A stretch of DNA of 64,000 nt from Candidatus Kaistia colombiensis (GCA_029203105.1 CP119318.1:4726501-4790500); one strand, 5' to 3'. Positions 9,461-18,316 are shown, counted from the stretch's first letter. The notes: generated by a model from the sequence alone, not told the origin. Numbers and translations are program-made.

Positions 9461-10714
9461 CTATTCGAGCAGGGAGACCCGCTGGCCGGCGTGATGCTCG
9501 ATGCGGCCGGCAAGGTCGAGCTCCAGGAGCAGCCCCTGCACAAGCGCCGCCGGCAAGTTTGTAAAGCGAATCAGGGCGTCGATTTCCGTTGGAACCGGCC
9601 CGAGCGCCTCGATCAGCCGCTCGCGCTCGCTTTGCGTCGGCTCGGAGGGCGCCGACGCGGATGGCTCCGAGTCGCCCTCGCCCGATCCGCTCGCCCCGTC
9701 CGCGTCGAACATCCCGGTGAAGAACGCCGCACCGTCGAACGCCCGCTCCGCCATGCCGTCGTCACGGGCGGCCAGCCAATCGGGTGGCGGCGCGAAGGCG
9801 CGGCCGAGCATCGGCGCGACGATCTCGAGCACGTCGCCGGCTTCAGTGACGAGATGCGCGCCCTGCTTGATCAGTTGATTGGTGCCGGCGGCGCGCGGAT
9901 CGAGCGGCGAACCCGGCACGGCGAACACCGCCCTGCCCTGCTCGCCCGCCAGCCTGGCCGTGATCAGCGAGCCGGAGCGCTGCGCCGCCTCGACCAGCAG
10001 CGTGCCGGACGCCATGCCAGACACCAATCGGTTGCGACGGGGAAAGTCGCGCGAGCGCGGCTCCCAGCCGAGCGGCATCTCGGACACATGCGCGCCGCCC
10101 GCCTCGAGGATGCGGGCGGCGAGCGCGGCGTTTTCCGGCGGATAGAGCCGGTCGAGGCCGCCGGCGAAGACGGCGACCGTGCCACCGGCAAGCGCCGCCT
10201 GATGCGCCGCCGCGTCGATGCCGCGCGCCAGCCCCGAGACGATGACGAAGCCGGCATCGCCGAGATCGCGCGCCAGCCGCTGTGCCAGCCGGCAGCCGAC
10301 GACCGAGGCGCTGCGCGCCCCGACGATGGCGATCATCGGCCGAGCCAGCACATCGACGGTGCCGCGAAGAGAAATCAACGGCGGCGCCGCGTCGATCGCC
10401 TTCAGCCAGGCCGGATAGGAACGCTCGCGGATGGCGACGAACTGGCCGCCGAGGCGGGCGAGCTGTTCGATCTCGCGTTCGGCCTCGGCCCGGCCGGCGA
10501 CGCGGACCCGCCGGCCGCTGCGCGCCGCGAGCTCGGGCAGCCCTTCAATGGCGGCTTCGGCGGAGCCGAAATGGCGGATCAGTTCGCGAAACGTGACGGG
10601 ACCGACATTCTCGCTGCGGATCAGTTGCAGCCAGGCCAGCCTTTGTTCGTCGGTCAGACACTCGTCGTCCGTCCGGCTGGCGTCGCGGGGAGGATCGCTG
10701 GCCCCGCGCACCAT
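9461..10714 (-). CDS. dprA: DNA-processing protein DprA (Smf)
   Basis: The 417-residue protein has an N-terminal SAM-like domain (LIRSENVGPVTFRELI), a Rossmann core with IVGARSASVVGC and the conserved SGLARGIDAAAHQAAL segment, PLGWEPRSRDFPRRNRL, and a C-terminal winged-helix (DUF4096/DprA-WH type) domain. DprA loads RecA onto incoming single-stranded DNA during transformation and also acts in recombination. It is followed upstream by plsY, with the dprA start 4 bases past the plsY stop, so they form one unit. Confidence 0.95.
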   Translation of the reverse strand: MVRGASDPPRDASRTDDECLTDEQRLAWLQLIRSENVGPVTFRELIRHFGSAEAAIEGLPELAARSGRRVRVAGRAEAEREIEQLARLGGQFVAIRERSYPAWLKAIDAAPPLISLRGTVDVLARPMIAIVGARSASVVGCRLAQRLARDLGDAGFVIVSGLARGIDAAAHQAALAGGTVAVFAGGLDRLYPPENAALAARILEAGGAHVSEMPLGWEPRSRDFPRRNRLVSGMASGTLLVEAAQRSGSLITARLAGEQGRAVFAVPGSPLDPRAAGTNQLIKQGAHLVTEAGDVLEIVAPMLGRAFAPPPDWLAARDDGMAERAFDGAAFFTGMFDADGASGSGEGDSEPSASAPSEPTQSERERLIEALGPVPTEIDALIRFTNLPAALVQGLLLELDLAGRIEHHAGQRVSLLE

Positions 10715-10718
10715 CGTC

Positions 10719-11339
10719 TCAACCCTTCTGGCCGATACGGCTCTCGGTGCCGGCCATCAACCGCCCGATATTCGCCCGGTGCTTGATGAAGAGGATCAGC
10801 GCCAGCACCGCGAACAGACACCCCTTCTGCAGGTCGCCGGCGACCAGAAGCACGACCGGCACGACGAGGCTGGCGATCAGCGCCGCCAGCGACGAATAGC
10901 GCGTGACATAGGCGACCGCGATCCAAACGGCGGCGAACAGCAGCGCGATCGGCCAGGCAAGGCCGATCAGCACGCCGAGATAGGTGGCGACGCCCTTGCC
11001 GCCCTTGAAGCGCAGCCAGACGGAAAAGATGTGGCCGAGAAACGCGCCGAGGCCGGCGAGGATAGCCGCCTCCGGTCCCCAGAAATGCCCGGCGATCAGG
11101 ACGGCGGCGGTGCCCTTCAGCGCGTCGCCGACCAGCGTCGCCGCGGCCAGCTTCTTGTTGCCGGTGCGCAGGACGTTGGTGGCGCCGATATTGCCGGAAC
11201 CGATCGAGCGGATGTCGCCCAGACCCGCCAAACGCGTCAGGATCAGCCCAAACGGGATCGAGCCAAGGAGATAGCCGAGCACCAGCGCCGCCACGACGAG
11301 CGACGCACTCAGATCCCAGCCGACCGGCTGTGGCAGCAT
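10719..11339 (-). CDS. plsY: Glycerol-3-phosphate acyltransferase PlsY
   Basis: This 206-residue polytopic inner-membrane enzyme transfers acyl groups from acyl phosphate to glycerol 3-phosphate, the first step of phospholipid synthesis. The three family motifs are visible: IRSIGSGNIGATN near residue 44, HIFSVWLRFKGGKGVAT near residue 103, and a C-terminal KHRANIGRLMAG segment. About five membrane spans are predicted by eye. It is the proximal partner of dprA, and pyrC lies 74 bases upstream on the same strand. Confidence 0.96.
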   Translation of the reverse strand: MLPQPVGWDLSASLVVAALVLGYLLGSIPFGLILTRLAGLGDIRSIGSGNIGATNVLRTGNKKLAAATLVGDALKGTAAVLIAGHFWGPEAAILAGLGAFLGHIFSVWLRFKGGKGVATYLGVLIGLAWPIALLFAAVWIAVAYVTRYSSLAALIASLVVPVVLLVAGDLQKGCLFAVLALILFIKHRANIGRLMAGTESRIGQKG

Positions 11340-11413
11340 GGCAGGATTCCCCCAAAACTCAGACTACGCACGATGCCAGTCGCTTGGGCCGCACATCGTC
11401 AAAAAAGACCCCG

Positions 11414-12733
11414 TCAATCGGCAGCGTATGCGTAGACGGTCCGGCCCGCAACGATTGTCCGGAGCACCCGGCCCTCGAAGCGCGCGCCTTCGAACGGCGT
11501 GTTCTTCGAGCGCGAGCGCAGCTTCTCGCCGTCGCAGATCCAGGGCATGGCCGGGTCGACCAGGATGATGTCGGCCGGTGCGCCCGCCGTCAGCTTTCCG
11601 CCCGGCAGGCCGAGCAGTTCCGCGGGTCTCGTCGACAAAGCGCGCGCGACCGTCAGCAGGTCGACATCGCCATTGTTGACAAGGCGGAGGGAGGCGGCGA
11701 GCAGCGTTTCGAGGCCGACCGCGCCATCGGCGGCTTCCGCGAAGGGATGGCGCTTGGTATCGACATCCTGCGGATCGTGGCTGGAAACGATGACGTCGAT
11801 CGAGCCGTCGGCGACGCCCTCGATCATCGCCTGGCGATCGTCTTCCGAGCGAAGCGGCGGCGACAGCCGGAAGAAGGTGCGGTACGGCCCGATATCGAGC
11901 TCGTTCAGCGCCAGATGCGTCGCCGAGACGCCGCAGGAGACGGCAAGGCCCGCCCTCTTGGCGCGACGGATGATCTCGAGCGATTCCGCGCACGAGATCT
12001 GCGCCGCGTGATAGCGGCCGCGCGTCAGCGCCGCGAGGCGGATATCACGCTCCAGCATGATGATCTCGGCTTCCTTCGGAATGCCGGAAAGGCCGAGCCG
12101 GGTCGCCGTCTCGCCCTCGTTCATCACGCCCGAGCCGGTCAGGTCCGGATCGGCCGGGTGGTGCATGATCAGCGCGCCGAAATCGCGCGCATAGGTCAGC
12201 GCCCGGCGCAGCACCAGCGCATTGGTGATCGAATGCCGGCCATCGGTGAAGCCGACCGCGCCGACATCCTTGAGGAGGCCGAACTCGGTCATCTCGCGGC
12301 CCCTAAGGCCCTTGGTGATAGCGGCCATCGGCATGACGTTGACCAGCGCGGTGTCGCGCGTGCGGCGGGCGATGTAATCGACCAGCGCCACATCGTCGAT
12401 CACCGGATCGGTGTCGGGCATCATGATGACGGTGGTGACGCCGCCTGCAGCGGCCGCCTGGCCGGCCGAGGCGAAGGTCTCGCGATGTTCGCCGCCGGGC
12501 TCGCCGATGAAGACGCGCATGTCGATCAGGCCGGGCATCACGGCAGCGCCGCGGCAATCGACGATCTCGGCGCCTTCCGGGAAGGAGACGGCATCCGCTT
12601 CCGGTCCCGCCGCGACGATCACGCCATCGGCGACAATCACCGTGCCGCGGGCGTCCAGCTTGCGGGACGGGTCGATGACGCGCGCATTGGTCAGGACCAG
12701 CGGGCGCTCTTCATTGTTCAGGCGATCCGGCAT
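11414..12733 (-). CDS. pyrC: Dihydroorotase-like protein, probable non-catalytic PyrX type
   Basis: The 439-residue amidohydrolase-fold protein lies 10 bases downstream of pyrB. The metal-binding motif that should read DxHxH is here PGLIDMRVFIGEPG, so both histidines of the first motif are replaced by Arg and Phe. The later His residues of active enzymes are also not clearly conserved. In several proteobacteria an inactive dihydroorotase (PyrX/PyrC') is a structural partner that aspartate transcarbamoylase needs for activity. By that precedent this copy is likely structural, and the active enzyme is expected elsewhere. The PyrX role is inference from motif loss and gene pairing. Confidence 0.88.
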   Translation of the reverse strand: MPDRLNNEERPLVLTNARVIDPSRKLDARGTVIVADGVIVAAGPEADAVSFPEGAEIVDCRGAAVMPGLIDMRVFIGEPGGEHRETFASAGQAAAAGGVTTVIMMPDTDPVIDDVALVDYIARRTRDTALVNVMPMAAITKGLRGREMTEFGLLKDVGAVGFTDGRHSITNALVLRRALTYARDFGALIMHHPADPDLTGSGVMNEGETATRLGLSGIPKEAEIIMLERDIRLAALTRGRYHAAQISCAESLEIIRRAKRAGLAVSCGVSATHLALNELDIGPYRTFFRLSPPLRSEDDRQAMIEGVADGSIDVIVSSHDPQDVDTKRHPFAEAADGAVGLETLLAASLRLVNNGDVDLLTVARALSTRPAELLGLPGGKLTAGAPADIILVDPAMPWICDGEKLRSRSKNTPFEGARFEGRVLRTIVAGRTVYAYAAD

Positions 12734-12743
12734 CTTCTCGCCC

Positions 12744-13700
12744 TCATCCGTTCGGAAGGTTCTGGGCGAGTGCTTCGAGCACCGCCATACGCACCGCGAC
12801 GCCCATCTCGACCTGATCGCGGATCAGGCTCTGCGGCCCGTCGGCGATGGCCGAGTCGATCTCGACGCCCCGGTTCATCGGGCCCGGGTGCATGACCAGC
12901 GCGCCAGGCTTGGCAAAAGCCAGCTTCTCGGCATCGAGGCCGAAGAAGTGGAAATATTCGCGCACCGACGGCACGAAGGAACCGTCCATCCGCTCGCGCT
13001 GCAGGCGCAGCATCATGACGATGTCGGCGTCGGCGAGGCCCTTGCGCATGTCGGTGAAGATCTCGACGCCGAGACGGTCGAGCCCCTTCGGCAACAGCGT
13101 CGACGGCCCGATGCAGCGGACCCGCGCGCCGAGCGCATTCAGGAGCATGATGTTGGAACGGGCGACGCGCGAATGCAGGATGTCGCCGCAGATCGCGATC
13201 GTCAGATCGTGGATCGGCCCCTTGTGACGGCGGATCGTCAGCGCGTCGAGCAGCGCCTGGGTCGGATGCTCATGCGCGCCGTCGCCGGCGTTGATCACCG
13301 AACAGCCGACCTTCTGCGCCAACAGATGCACCGCGCCGGCGGCGTGATGGCGAACGACCAGGATGTCGGGGTTCATCGCATTCAGCGTCATCGCCGTATC
13401 GATGAGCGTCTCGCCCTTCTTCACCGAGGACGAGCCGACCGACATGTTCATGACGTCGGCGCCAAGGCGCTTGCCGGCGAGCTCGAACGAAGACTGCGTC
13501 CGGGTCGAGGCTTCGAAGAACAGGTTGATCTGGGTGCGGCCGCGCAGAACGGCCTTCTTCTTCTCGACCTGGCGGCTGACTTCGACAGCCTCTTCGGCGA
13601 GATCGAGAAGGGCGATGATCTCCGCGGGCAGGAGACCTTCAATGCCTAGCAGGTGGCGATGCGCGAACACTGCGGCGGGACTGGCTTTGAGCTCATTCAT
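12744..13700 (-). CDS. pyrB: Aspartate carbamoyltransferase catalytic subunit
   Basis: This 318-residue enzyme condenses carbamoyl phosphate with aspartate, the committed step of pyrimidine synthesis. The carbamoyl-phosphate loop FFEASTRTQSSFE is at residues 61-73, with GDGAHEHPTQALLD and HPGPMNRGVEI further on. The ATG at 13700 follows a GGGGTC ribosome site, whereas the open frame extends to 13772 without a homologous N-terminus. It forms a two-gene operon with the dihydroorotase-like gene downstream. Confidence 0.96.
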   Translation of the reverse strand: MNELKASPAAVFAHRHLLGIEGLLPAEIIALLDLAEEAVEVSRQVEKKKAVLRGRTQINLFFEASTRTQSSFELAGKRLGADVMNMSVGSSSVKKGETLIDTAMTLNAMNPDILVVRHHAAGAVHLLAQKVGCSVINAGDGAHEHPTQALLDALTIRRHKGPIHDLTIAICGDILHSRVARSNIMLLNALGARVRCIGPSTLLPKGLDRLGVEIFTDMRKGLADADIVMMLRLQRERMDGSFVPSVREYFHFFGLDAEKLAFAKPGALVMHPGPMNRGVEIDSAIADGPQSLIRDQVEMGVAVRMAVLEALAQNLPNG

Positions 13701-13916
13701 TGAAGCGACCCCTATATTGACTTCCGCCCCCGGCGACAAGACCGGCGGCCGGGTTCGACGGGTGTTTTGCACGCCCGCCGGCCCGACGCCACCCGATCGT
13801 GGCCGTCATCCGCAATACGCGCCGGCCCGAGGCGGGCGGGACTGACGCGGTGGATTGCCGCGTCGGCTTGTATCACGGGACCGAGGCGCGATATTAGCCG
13901 CGTCAAGGAGAACGCG

Positions 13917-14366
13917 ATGGACCAGTGGATCAGCAGTTCTGAAGCGACCGCGCGGCCCCAGCGTTCGTTGTGGCAGGCGATGTCGCGCGGCTTCTTCTGC
14001 CGCTGCCCCGCCTGTGGCAAGGGTCGCATGTTCAACGGCTACCTGACGGTCGCCGATGCCTGCAACACCTGCGGCGAGGACCTGTCGCACCAACGCGCCG
14101 ACGACGCCCCGCCCTATTTCACCATCACCATCGTCGCCCACATCGTCGTGCCGCTGATGCTGATCGTCGAGATGGCCTGGCATCTCTCCAATACGACGCA
14201 TCTGGCGATCTGGCTGCCGCTGACGGCGATCCTGACGCTCGGCCTGCTACGGCCGATCAAGGGCGCCATCGTCGGCCTGCAATGGGCGCTCTACATGCAC
14301 GGTTTCGATCCGGACGGCGACGCCGACGACCATGCGCCCGAGGCCTGGCGGACGGATTCCGGCTAG
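13917..14366 (+). CDS. DUF983 membrane protein
   Basis: The 149 residues begin with a cysteine-rich CRCPACGKG...CNTCGED zinc-ribbon-like segment (residues about 25-60), followed by two hydrophobic helices (about 75-95 and 97-115). This is the DUF983 layout common in Alphaproteobacteria, whose function is unknown. The ATG at 13917 is preceded by AAGGAG at ideal spacing, which decides the start. It is divergent from pyrB. Confidence 0.9.
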   Translation: MDQWISSSEATARPQRSLWQAMSRGFFCRCPACGKGRMFNGYLTVADACNTCGEDLSHQRADDAPPYFTITIVAHIVVPLMLIVEMAWHLSNTTHLAIWLPLTAILTLGLLRPIKGAIVGLQWALYMHGFDPDGDADDHAPEAWRTDSG

Positions 14367-14746
14367 GGCCGGGTCCAAATCCGCAAAAGCCGGTTTTCGG
14401 ACAAAGTCCGGCCTCACCCTCATGCAATTCGCAGTGCAGGCTCAGTCCGCCATTGGAACTCCGCCGCTCCTCACCCCTCCCTGAGGGAGAGGTCGACGCC
14501 CAAGGGGCGGCGGGTGAGGGTTTACGGCCTCACCGGATGGTTCCCTAAACCCTCACCCGGCTCTTCGAGCCGACCTCTCCCTCAGGGAGAGGTGAAGATC
14601 AAGTTTGAGCCCATGAACCCTGCTCCGGCTCCCGACCCAACCCGGCCCGAACCGGCTTCCCCCTCTCGACCCCAGCCAGCGCAGCGTCTAGAACGGCGCC
14701 GTCCTTCAGCGACGCAGCGCTGCAATTCCGTATCCGAGGCGAATAC
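14367..14746. other. Spacer holding palindromic repeat A2
   Basis: The 380-base gap between DUF983 and the MFS gene has no convincing gene. It holds the second family A palindromic element and about 150 bases of proline-codon-like CCC/CCG-rich sequence leading to the MFS start. No clear promoter is evident. Confidence 0.5.
14472..14594. repeat. Nested palindromic repeat, family A copy 2
   Basis: The core inverted pair GGGTGAGGGTTTA (14512-14524) and TAAACCCTCACCC (14546-14558) encloses a loop that differs from copy 1 by one base (TTTAC versus TTTAT). The outer CCTCCCT/AGGGAGAGG palindromes are also kept. The segments between core and ends differ in sequence, as expected if only the stems are under structural constraint or copying was ancient. 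Confidence 0.9.
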
Positions 14747-15925
14747 ATGACCATGGCATCCGAGCGGCGGACCGATGGCGGCGGCACGATTGGCCTCGTC
14801 GCGGCGATCGGATCGGTCGCGGCTGTCGGCCTCGGCTTCTCGATCACGCTGCCGCTCCTGGCGCTGACGCTGGAAGACCGGGGCATCTCCTCGACCTGGA
14901 TCGGCATCAACACCGCCACCTGGGGCCTGGCTGCGATCGCCATCACGCCCTTCGTCTCGAAGCTGGCGGCGCGAGTCGGCACCGCGCAATTGCTGGCGTT
15001 CGCGATCCTCGTGCTCGCGGCGGCCCTGCCGCTCTTCTATGTGTCGCCGTTCTGGGTGTGGTTCCTGCTGCGCCTCGTCGGCGGCGCTGCCGTCACCACC
15101 ACCTTCGTGTTGTCGGAATTCTGGATCAGCTCGGCCGCGCCCCCTGCTCGGCGCGGCATCATCATGGGCATCTATGCCTCGGTGCTTTCCGGCGGCTTCG
15201 CGCTCGGGCCTGTGATTCTGTCGCTGACCGGCACGCAGGGCATGCTTCCCTTTATCATCGGCTCGATCGTTCTGGCGCTCGGCATCATTCCGGTGCTGTG
15301 CGGCATGCGGGTAGCGCCGAAACTCGACCGCCGCGAGAAGCATTCCTTCGGCCGCTTCCTGTTCCTGGCCCCGGCCGCGACGGGCGCCGCGCTGCTCTTC
15401 GGCACGATCGAGACCGGCGCCTTCGCGCTGTTGCCGATCTACGGCCAGCGCGTCGGCCATACGCGGGACCTGGTGATTCTGCTCGGCATCGGCGTTACCA
15501 TCGGCAACATCCTGCTGCAGATGCCGATGGGCATGCTGTCAGACCGGATGGACCGTCGGAAGCTGTTGATGATCATCGCCGCCTTCGGCCTGCTCGGCGC
15601 GGCGATCCTGCCGCTGGTGGCGGCGCATTTCTGGCTGCTGATGGTCGCGCTCGCCATCTGGGGCGGCGTCATCGGCTCGCTCTACACGGTCGGCCTCGCC
15701 CATCTCGGCTCGCGCTTCACCGGCTCCGACCTCGCCGCCGCCAACGCCGCCTTCGTGTTCTGCTATTCGCTCGGCGGGCTTGTCGGCCCGGCGACGCTCG
15801 GCGTCGCGATGGATGTCTGGAATCCGCATGGCTTCGCCATCGGAATCGGCCTGTTCTTCGCCGCCTATCTCGCCATGCTCATCATTCGCATGGGACTGGC
15901 CCGTCTTCCCAAGAAGGTTTCTTGA
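14747..15925 (+). CDS. MFS transporter, YcaD-type
   Basis: The 392 residues form about 12 hydrophobic spans with the MFS loop 2-3 region ITPFVSKLAARVGT and the loop 8-9 motif GMLSDRMDRRKLLM. The general look is that of the YcaD/YfkF-like group of major facilitator proteins, often annotated as drug or sugar exporters. The substrate cannot be read from sequence. The ATG at 14747 has GAGG about 10 bases upstream. It is monocistronic, with rpmG following after 87 bases. Confidence 0.88.
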   Translation: MTMASERRTDGGGTIGLVAAIGSVAAVGLGFSITLPLLALTLEDRGISSTWIGINTATWGLAAIAITPFVSKLAARVGTAQLLAFAILVLAAALPLFYVSPFWVWFLLRLVGGAAVTTTFVLSEFWISSAAPPARRGIIMGIYASVLSGGFALGPVILSLTGTQGMLPFIIGSIVLALGIIPVLCGMRVAPKLDRREKHSFGRFLFLAPAATGAALLFGTIETGAFALLPIYGQRVGHTRDLVILLGIGVTIGNILLQMPMGMLSDRMDRRKLLMIIAAFGLLGAAILPLVAAHFWLLMVALAIWGGVIGSLYTVGLAHLGSRFTGSDLAAANAAFVFCYSLGGLVGPATLGVAMDVWNPHGFAIGIGLFFAAYLAMLIIRMGLARLPKKVS

Positions 15926-16012
15926 CTTTCATTCCTGAATCCGTAGGGTGCGCGCACAAAGGCGCCGGGCCAGTTCTTGCTACGCTGCGCGCAACAATTT
16001 TGAGGTTTGACC

Positions 16013-16180
16013 ATGGCCAAGGCCACCACGATCAAGATCAAGCTCGTGAGCTCCGCTGACACCGGTTTCTTCTACGTCACGAAGAAGAACTCGCGTACCA
16101 TGACCGAGAAGTTCTCGGCCAAGAAGTACGACCCGGTCGCGCGCAAGCACGTCGAGTTCCGCGAAGCCAAGATCAAGTAA
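16013..16180 (+). CDS. rpmG: 50S ribosomal protein L33
   Basis: The 55-residue protein begins MAKATTIKIKLVSSADTGFF and ends EFREAKIK, which is the L33 family end to end. It has no cysteines, so it is the zinc-free (C-minus) form. It is a component of the large ribosomal subunit near the E site. The gene is followed by a strong intrinsic terminator, which argues for a single-gene transcript. Confidence 0.97.
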   Translation: MAKATTIKIKLVSSADTGFFYVTKKNSRTMTEKFSAKKYDPVARKHVEFREAKIK

Positions 16181-16200
16181 GATCGGTTTCGGCAGTTTCG

Positions 16201-16228
16201 AAAAAGGCGCCGTTTCGGCGCCTTTTTT
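16201..16228 (+). terminator. Intrinsic terminator of rpmG
   Basis: Left arm GGCGCCG, three-base loop TTT, right arm CGGCGCC, then six T residues. It begins 20 bases after the rpmG stop. Confidence 0.93.
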
Positions 16229-16453
16229 GTTGCCTGAATGTCGGGTCGGTCGGGAACCATCGGGACCCGGCCGGGGACGGGTCTTGGAGGAGGCCACTCT
16301 CGCCGCTCCGGCCGGGCCGGCCCCGCGGACCCGGGAGATGCGGCGAACCCGGTCACTCCGCAGGGTTTTCGGAACGTGGCGCCGCCTGCTGTCGCTTTCG
16401 CTTATATATGGGGCGCGTCGGCCCGAGCGGCCATGGGCGGCGGAGCCGAGAGC

Positions 16454-16831
16454 TCAGGCGTCGCCGAGATAGGTCTTCACCGTCTCGATGAACTTGGCGA
16501 CCGAGATCGGCTTGGAGAGATAGGCCTCGCAGCCGCCCTGCCGGATCCGCTCCTCGTCGCCCTTCATGGCGAAGGCGGTGACCGCGATGATCGGGATGCG
16601 CTTCAGGTCGTCGTCCTCCTTGATCCACTTGGTGACCTCGAGGCCCGGAGACCTCCGGCAGCTGGATATCCATCAGGATCAGCGTCGGGGCGGTGCGTCC
16701 GCGCCAGATCGAGCGCTTCCATGCCGTTGCGGCGTCTGGATGATGTCGCATAGCCATGCGCTTCGAGCAGATCGTTGAAGAGCTTCATGTTGAGCTCGTT
16801 GTCTTCCACGATCGAGAACCGTCTTTGCCAT
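16454..16831 (-). pseudogene. divK: Single-domain response regulator DivK, frame broken by several insertions
   Basis: DivK is the phospho-receiver that sets CckA activity through PleC/DivJ and so governs CtrA. Reading across frames gives EDNELNMKLFNDLLEAHGYA, LILMDIQLPEVSG with the phospho-Asp, then WIKEDDDLKRIP, AVTAFAMKGDEERI with the switch Thr, and YLSKPISVAKFIETVKTYLGDA. Extra bases occur at 16814, about 16742-16745 (two), about 16731, 16683 and 16644-16646. Together they total six, so start and stop are fortuitously in phase. Removing them gives a normal protein of about 123 residues. Sequence error is the simplest reading, since divK is essential or near-essential in relatives. Confidence 0.88.
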
Positions 16832-16926
16832 TCGTCCCTTCTTGCAGCCCTCGATCCCGTCGACGGCGTCTACTAGATGGTATCGGTCTGGAATTTAGCG
16901 AAGATTCGTTTCGGAAAGGCAAATGC

Positions 16927-17220
16927 ATGGTCCGGCAAAAGGAGCCGCCGCTCGATATCGAGGGCGCGGAAAGGCTGGCAATCGAGGGATTGGCCTTTCT
17001 GGCGTCCGAACCGGAGGAACTGGGCCGCTTCCTGGCGCTGGTCGGTCTCGGACCCGAGACGCTGCGCGATGCGGCGGGCGATCCGGGCTTCCTCGCCGGC
17101 GTGCTCGAATATTTCATGGAGAACGAGGCGCTGCTGCTGGTCTTCGCCGCGCGCGCCAACATCCGGCCGACGATGATCGCAGCCGCCCGCTACCTGCTCG
17201 ACCGGGAAATCACGGAATGA
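16927..17220 (+). CDS. DUF3572 family protein
   Basis: The 97-residue helical protein has the repeated pattern ALxFLAxEPEELGRFLALVGLGPETLR followed by GFLAGVLEYFMENEALLLVFA, which is diagnostic of DUF3572 (function unknown, found next to divK in many Hyphomicrobiales). The ATG at 16927 was chosen over the earlier open frame. It is divergent from divK and its TGA overlaps the ATG of the acetyltransferase gene in an ATGA, implying translational coupling. Confidence 0.85.
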   Translation: MVRQKEPPLDIEGAERLAIEGLAFLASEPEELGRFLALVGLGPETLRDAAGDPGFLAGVLEYFMENEALLLVFAARANIRPTMIAAARYLLDREITE

Positions 17221-17849
17221 CCGAAACGATCGCGCTCGACCTCGACGGCTATACCGACCTGCCGCCTGGCCGGATCGCCAATGTCGTCACCTATCTGGAA
17301 ATGACGGACCGCCCTGCCCTAGCGACGGATGCGGCCGGCAGCGACCGAACGGTCCGCCATGTCGAAAAGCCGGATCTCGACACCTATCGCGACCTCTACC
17401 GCCGCATCGGCACCGACTGGCTGTGGTTTTCGCGCGCCGTCATGCCGGATGACGACCTGCGCGCCCTGCTGGCGAAGCCCGCGACGGAGATCCATTTCCT
17501 CGAGCAGGACGGCAAGCCGATCGGACTGGCCGAGCTGCATCGCGGCGAAGGCGGGCCGGCGAATGTCGAGATCGCCATGTTCGGCGTGGTGCCGGAAGCG
17601 ACCGGCACGGGCGCGGCGCGGCAATTGATGAACGCGGCGCTTGCCGTCGCCTGGGACGGCGGCACGGAGCGCGTCTGGCTCCATACCTGCTCGTTCGACC
17701 ATCCGGCCGCCCTGCGCTTCTACAGGCGATCCGGCTTCACGCCGTTCAAGTTCGCGATCGAGGTGTCGACCGATCCGCGCCTCGACGGCCACCTGCCGCG
17801 ATCGGCAGGCCCGCATGTCGCGTTGATCGATCCGAGCGCGGCCGGCTGA
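17217..17849 (+). CDS. GNAT family N-acetyltransferase
   Basis: The 210-residue protein carries the GNAT acetyl-CoA loop as GVVPEATGTGAARQLMNAAL (Q/R-x-x-G-x-A type) near residue 123 and the motif B region RVWLHTCSFDHPAALRFYRRSGF. The acyl acceptor is unknown. It starts inside the DUF3572 stop (ATGA overlap) and is followed by a hairpin that separates it from convergent fliJ. Confidence 0.9.
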   Translation: MTETIALDLDGYTDLPPGRIANVVTYLEMTDRPALATDAAGSDRTVRHVEKPDLDTYRDLYRRIGTDWLWFSRAVMPDDDLRALLAKPATEIHFLEQDGKPIGLAELHRGEGGPANVEIAMFGVVPEATGTGAARQLMNAALAVAWDGGTERVWLHTCSFDHPAALRFYRRSGFTPFKFAIEVSTDPRLDGHLPRSAGPHVALIDPSAAG

Positions 17850-17881
17850 GGCCGGCATCGGCAATGGTGGGTTAACAACAC

Positions 17882-17906
17882 GCTACCAGCGGTGCGCGCT
17901 GGTAGC
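17882..17906. terminator. Hairpin in convergent GNAT/fliJ gap
   Basis: A perfect nine-base stem, GCTACCAGC and GCTGGTAGC, with a seven-base loop. It lies 32 bases after the GNAT stop and just past the fliJ stop. On the minus strand it is followed by GTGTTGTT, a weak U tract. Confidence 0.6.
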
Positions 17907-17908
17907 TC

Positions 17909-18316
17909 CTACCAGGACCGCCGCTCGGCCGCCGCGGAACGAGCGGGACGCCGCGCCGCCGCGAGTTCGACCGCGGCGCCGCGCTCCTGGTCGCGCGCCG
18001 CCATCTGCTCGGCCTTGCGCAGATCGTCGAGCGCCAGGTCGAGTTCGGCCTGCGCCGCCGCGAGCTGCGCCTCCAGATCCTGTGCCGACGCACGCAGATT
18101 GTCGCGCCGGGCCATCGCCGCCTTGGCGAAGGTCGGATAGGCGAAATGCGAGGTATCCCGAATGCCGGCGCGTTCCTGCTCGACATTGATCTGGTCCTCG
18201 AGGTCCCGCGCCATGCGCTCGAACTCGGCGACCATGGTCTGGATCTGGTTGACCTGCCGACGCTTTTCCTCGGCCTGGAAACGCTTTAGCCGAATGATGC
18301 TATCACGCGACTTCAT
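17909..18316 (-). CDS. fliJ: Flagellar export protein FliJ
   Basis: The 135-residue protein is almost entirely coiled coil (MKSRDSIIRLKRFQAEEKRR onward, then long heptads to about residue 115) and has the alphaproteobacterial FliJ segment AGIRDTSHFAYPTFAKAA. FliJ is the general chaperone/stalk of the flagellar type III export ATPase complex. The ATG at 18316 follows a GGGAG ribosome site, so the longer open frame to 18418 is not used. The gene is divergent from ctrA with a shared 461-base leader. Neighbouring flagellar genes are absent, as is usual for this locus in related genomes. Confidence 0.87.
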   Translation of the reverse strand: MKSRDSIIRLKRFQAEEKRRQVNQIQTMVAEFERMARDLEDQINVEQERAGIRDTSHFAYPTFAKAAMARRDNLRASAQDLEAQLAAAQAELDLALDDLRKAEQMAARDQERGAAVELAAARRPARSAAAERRSW

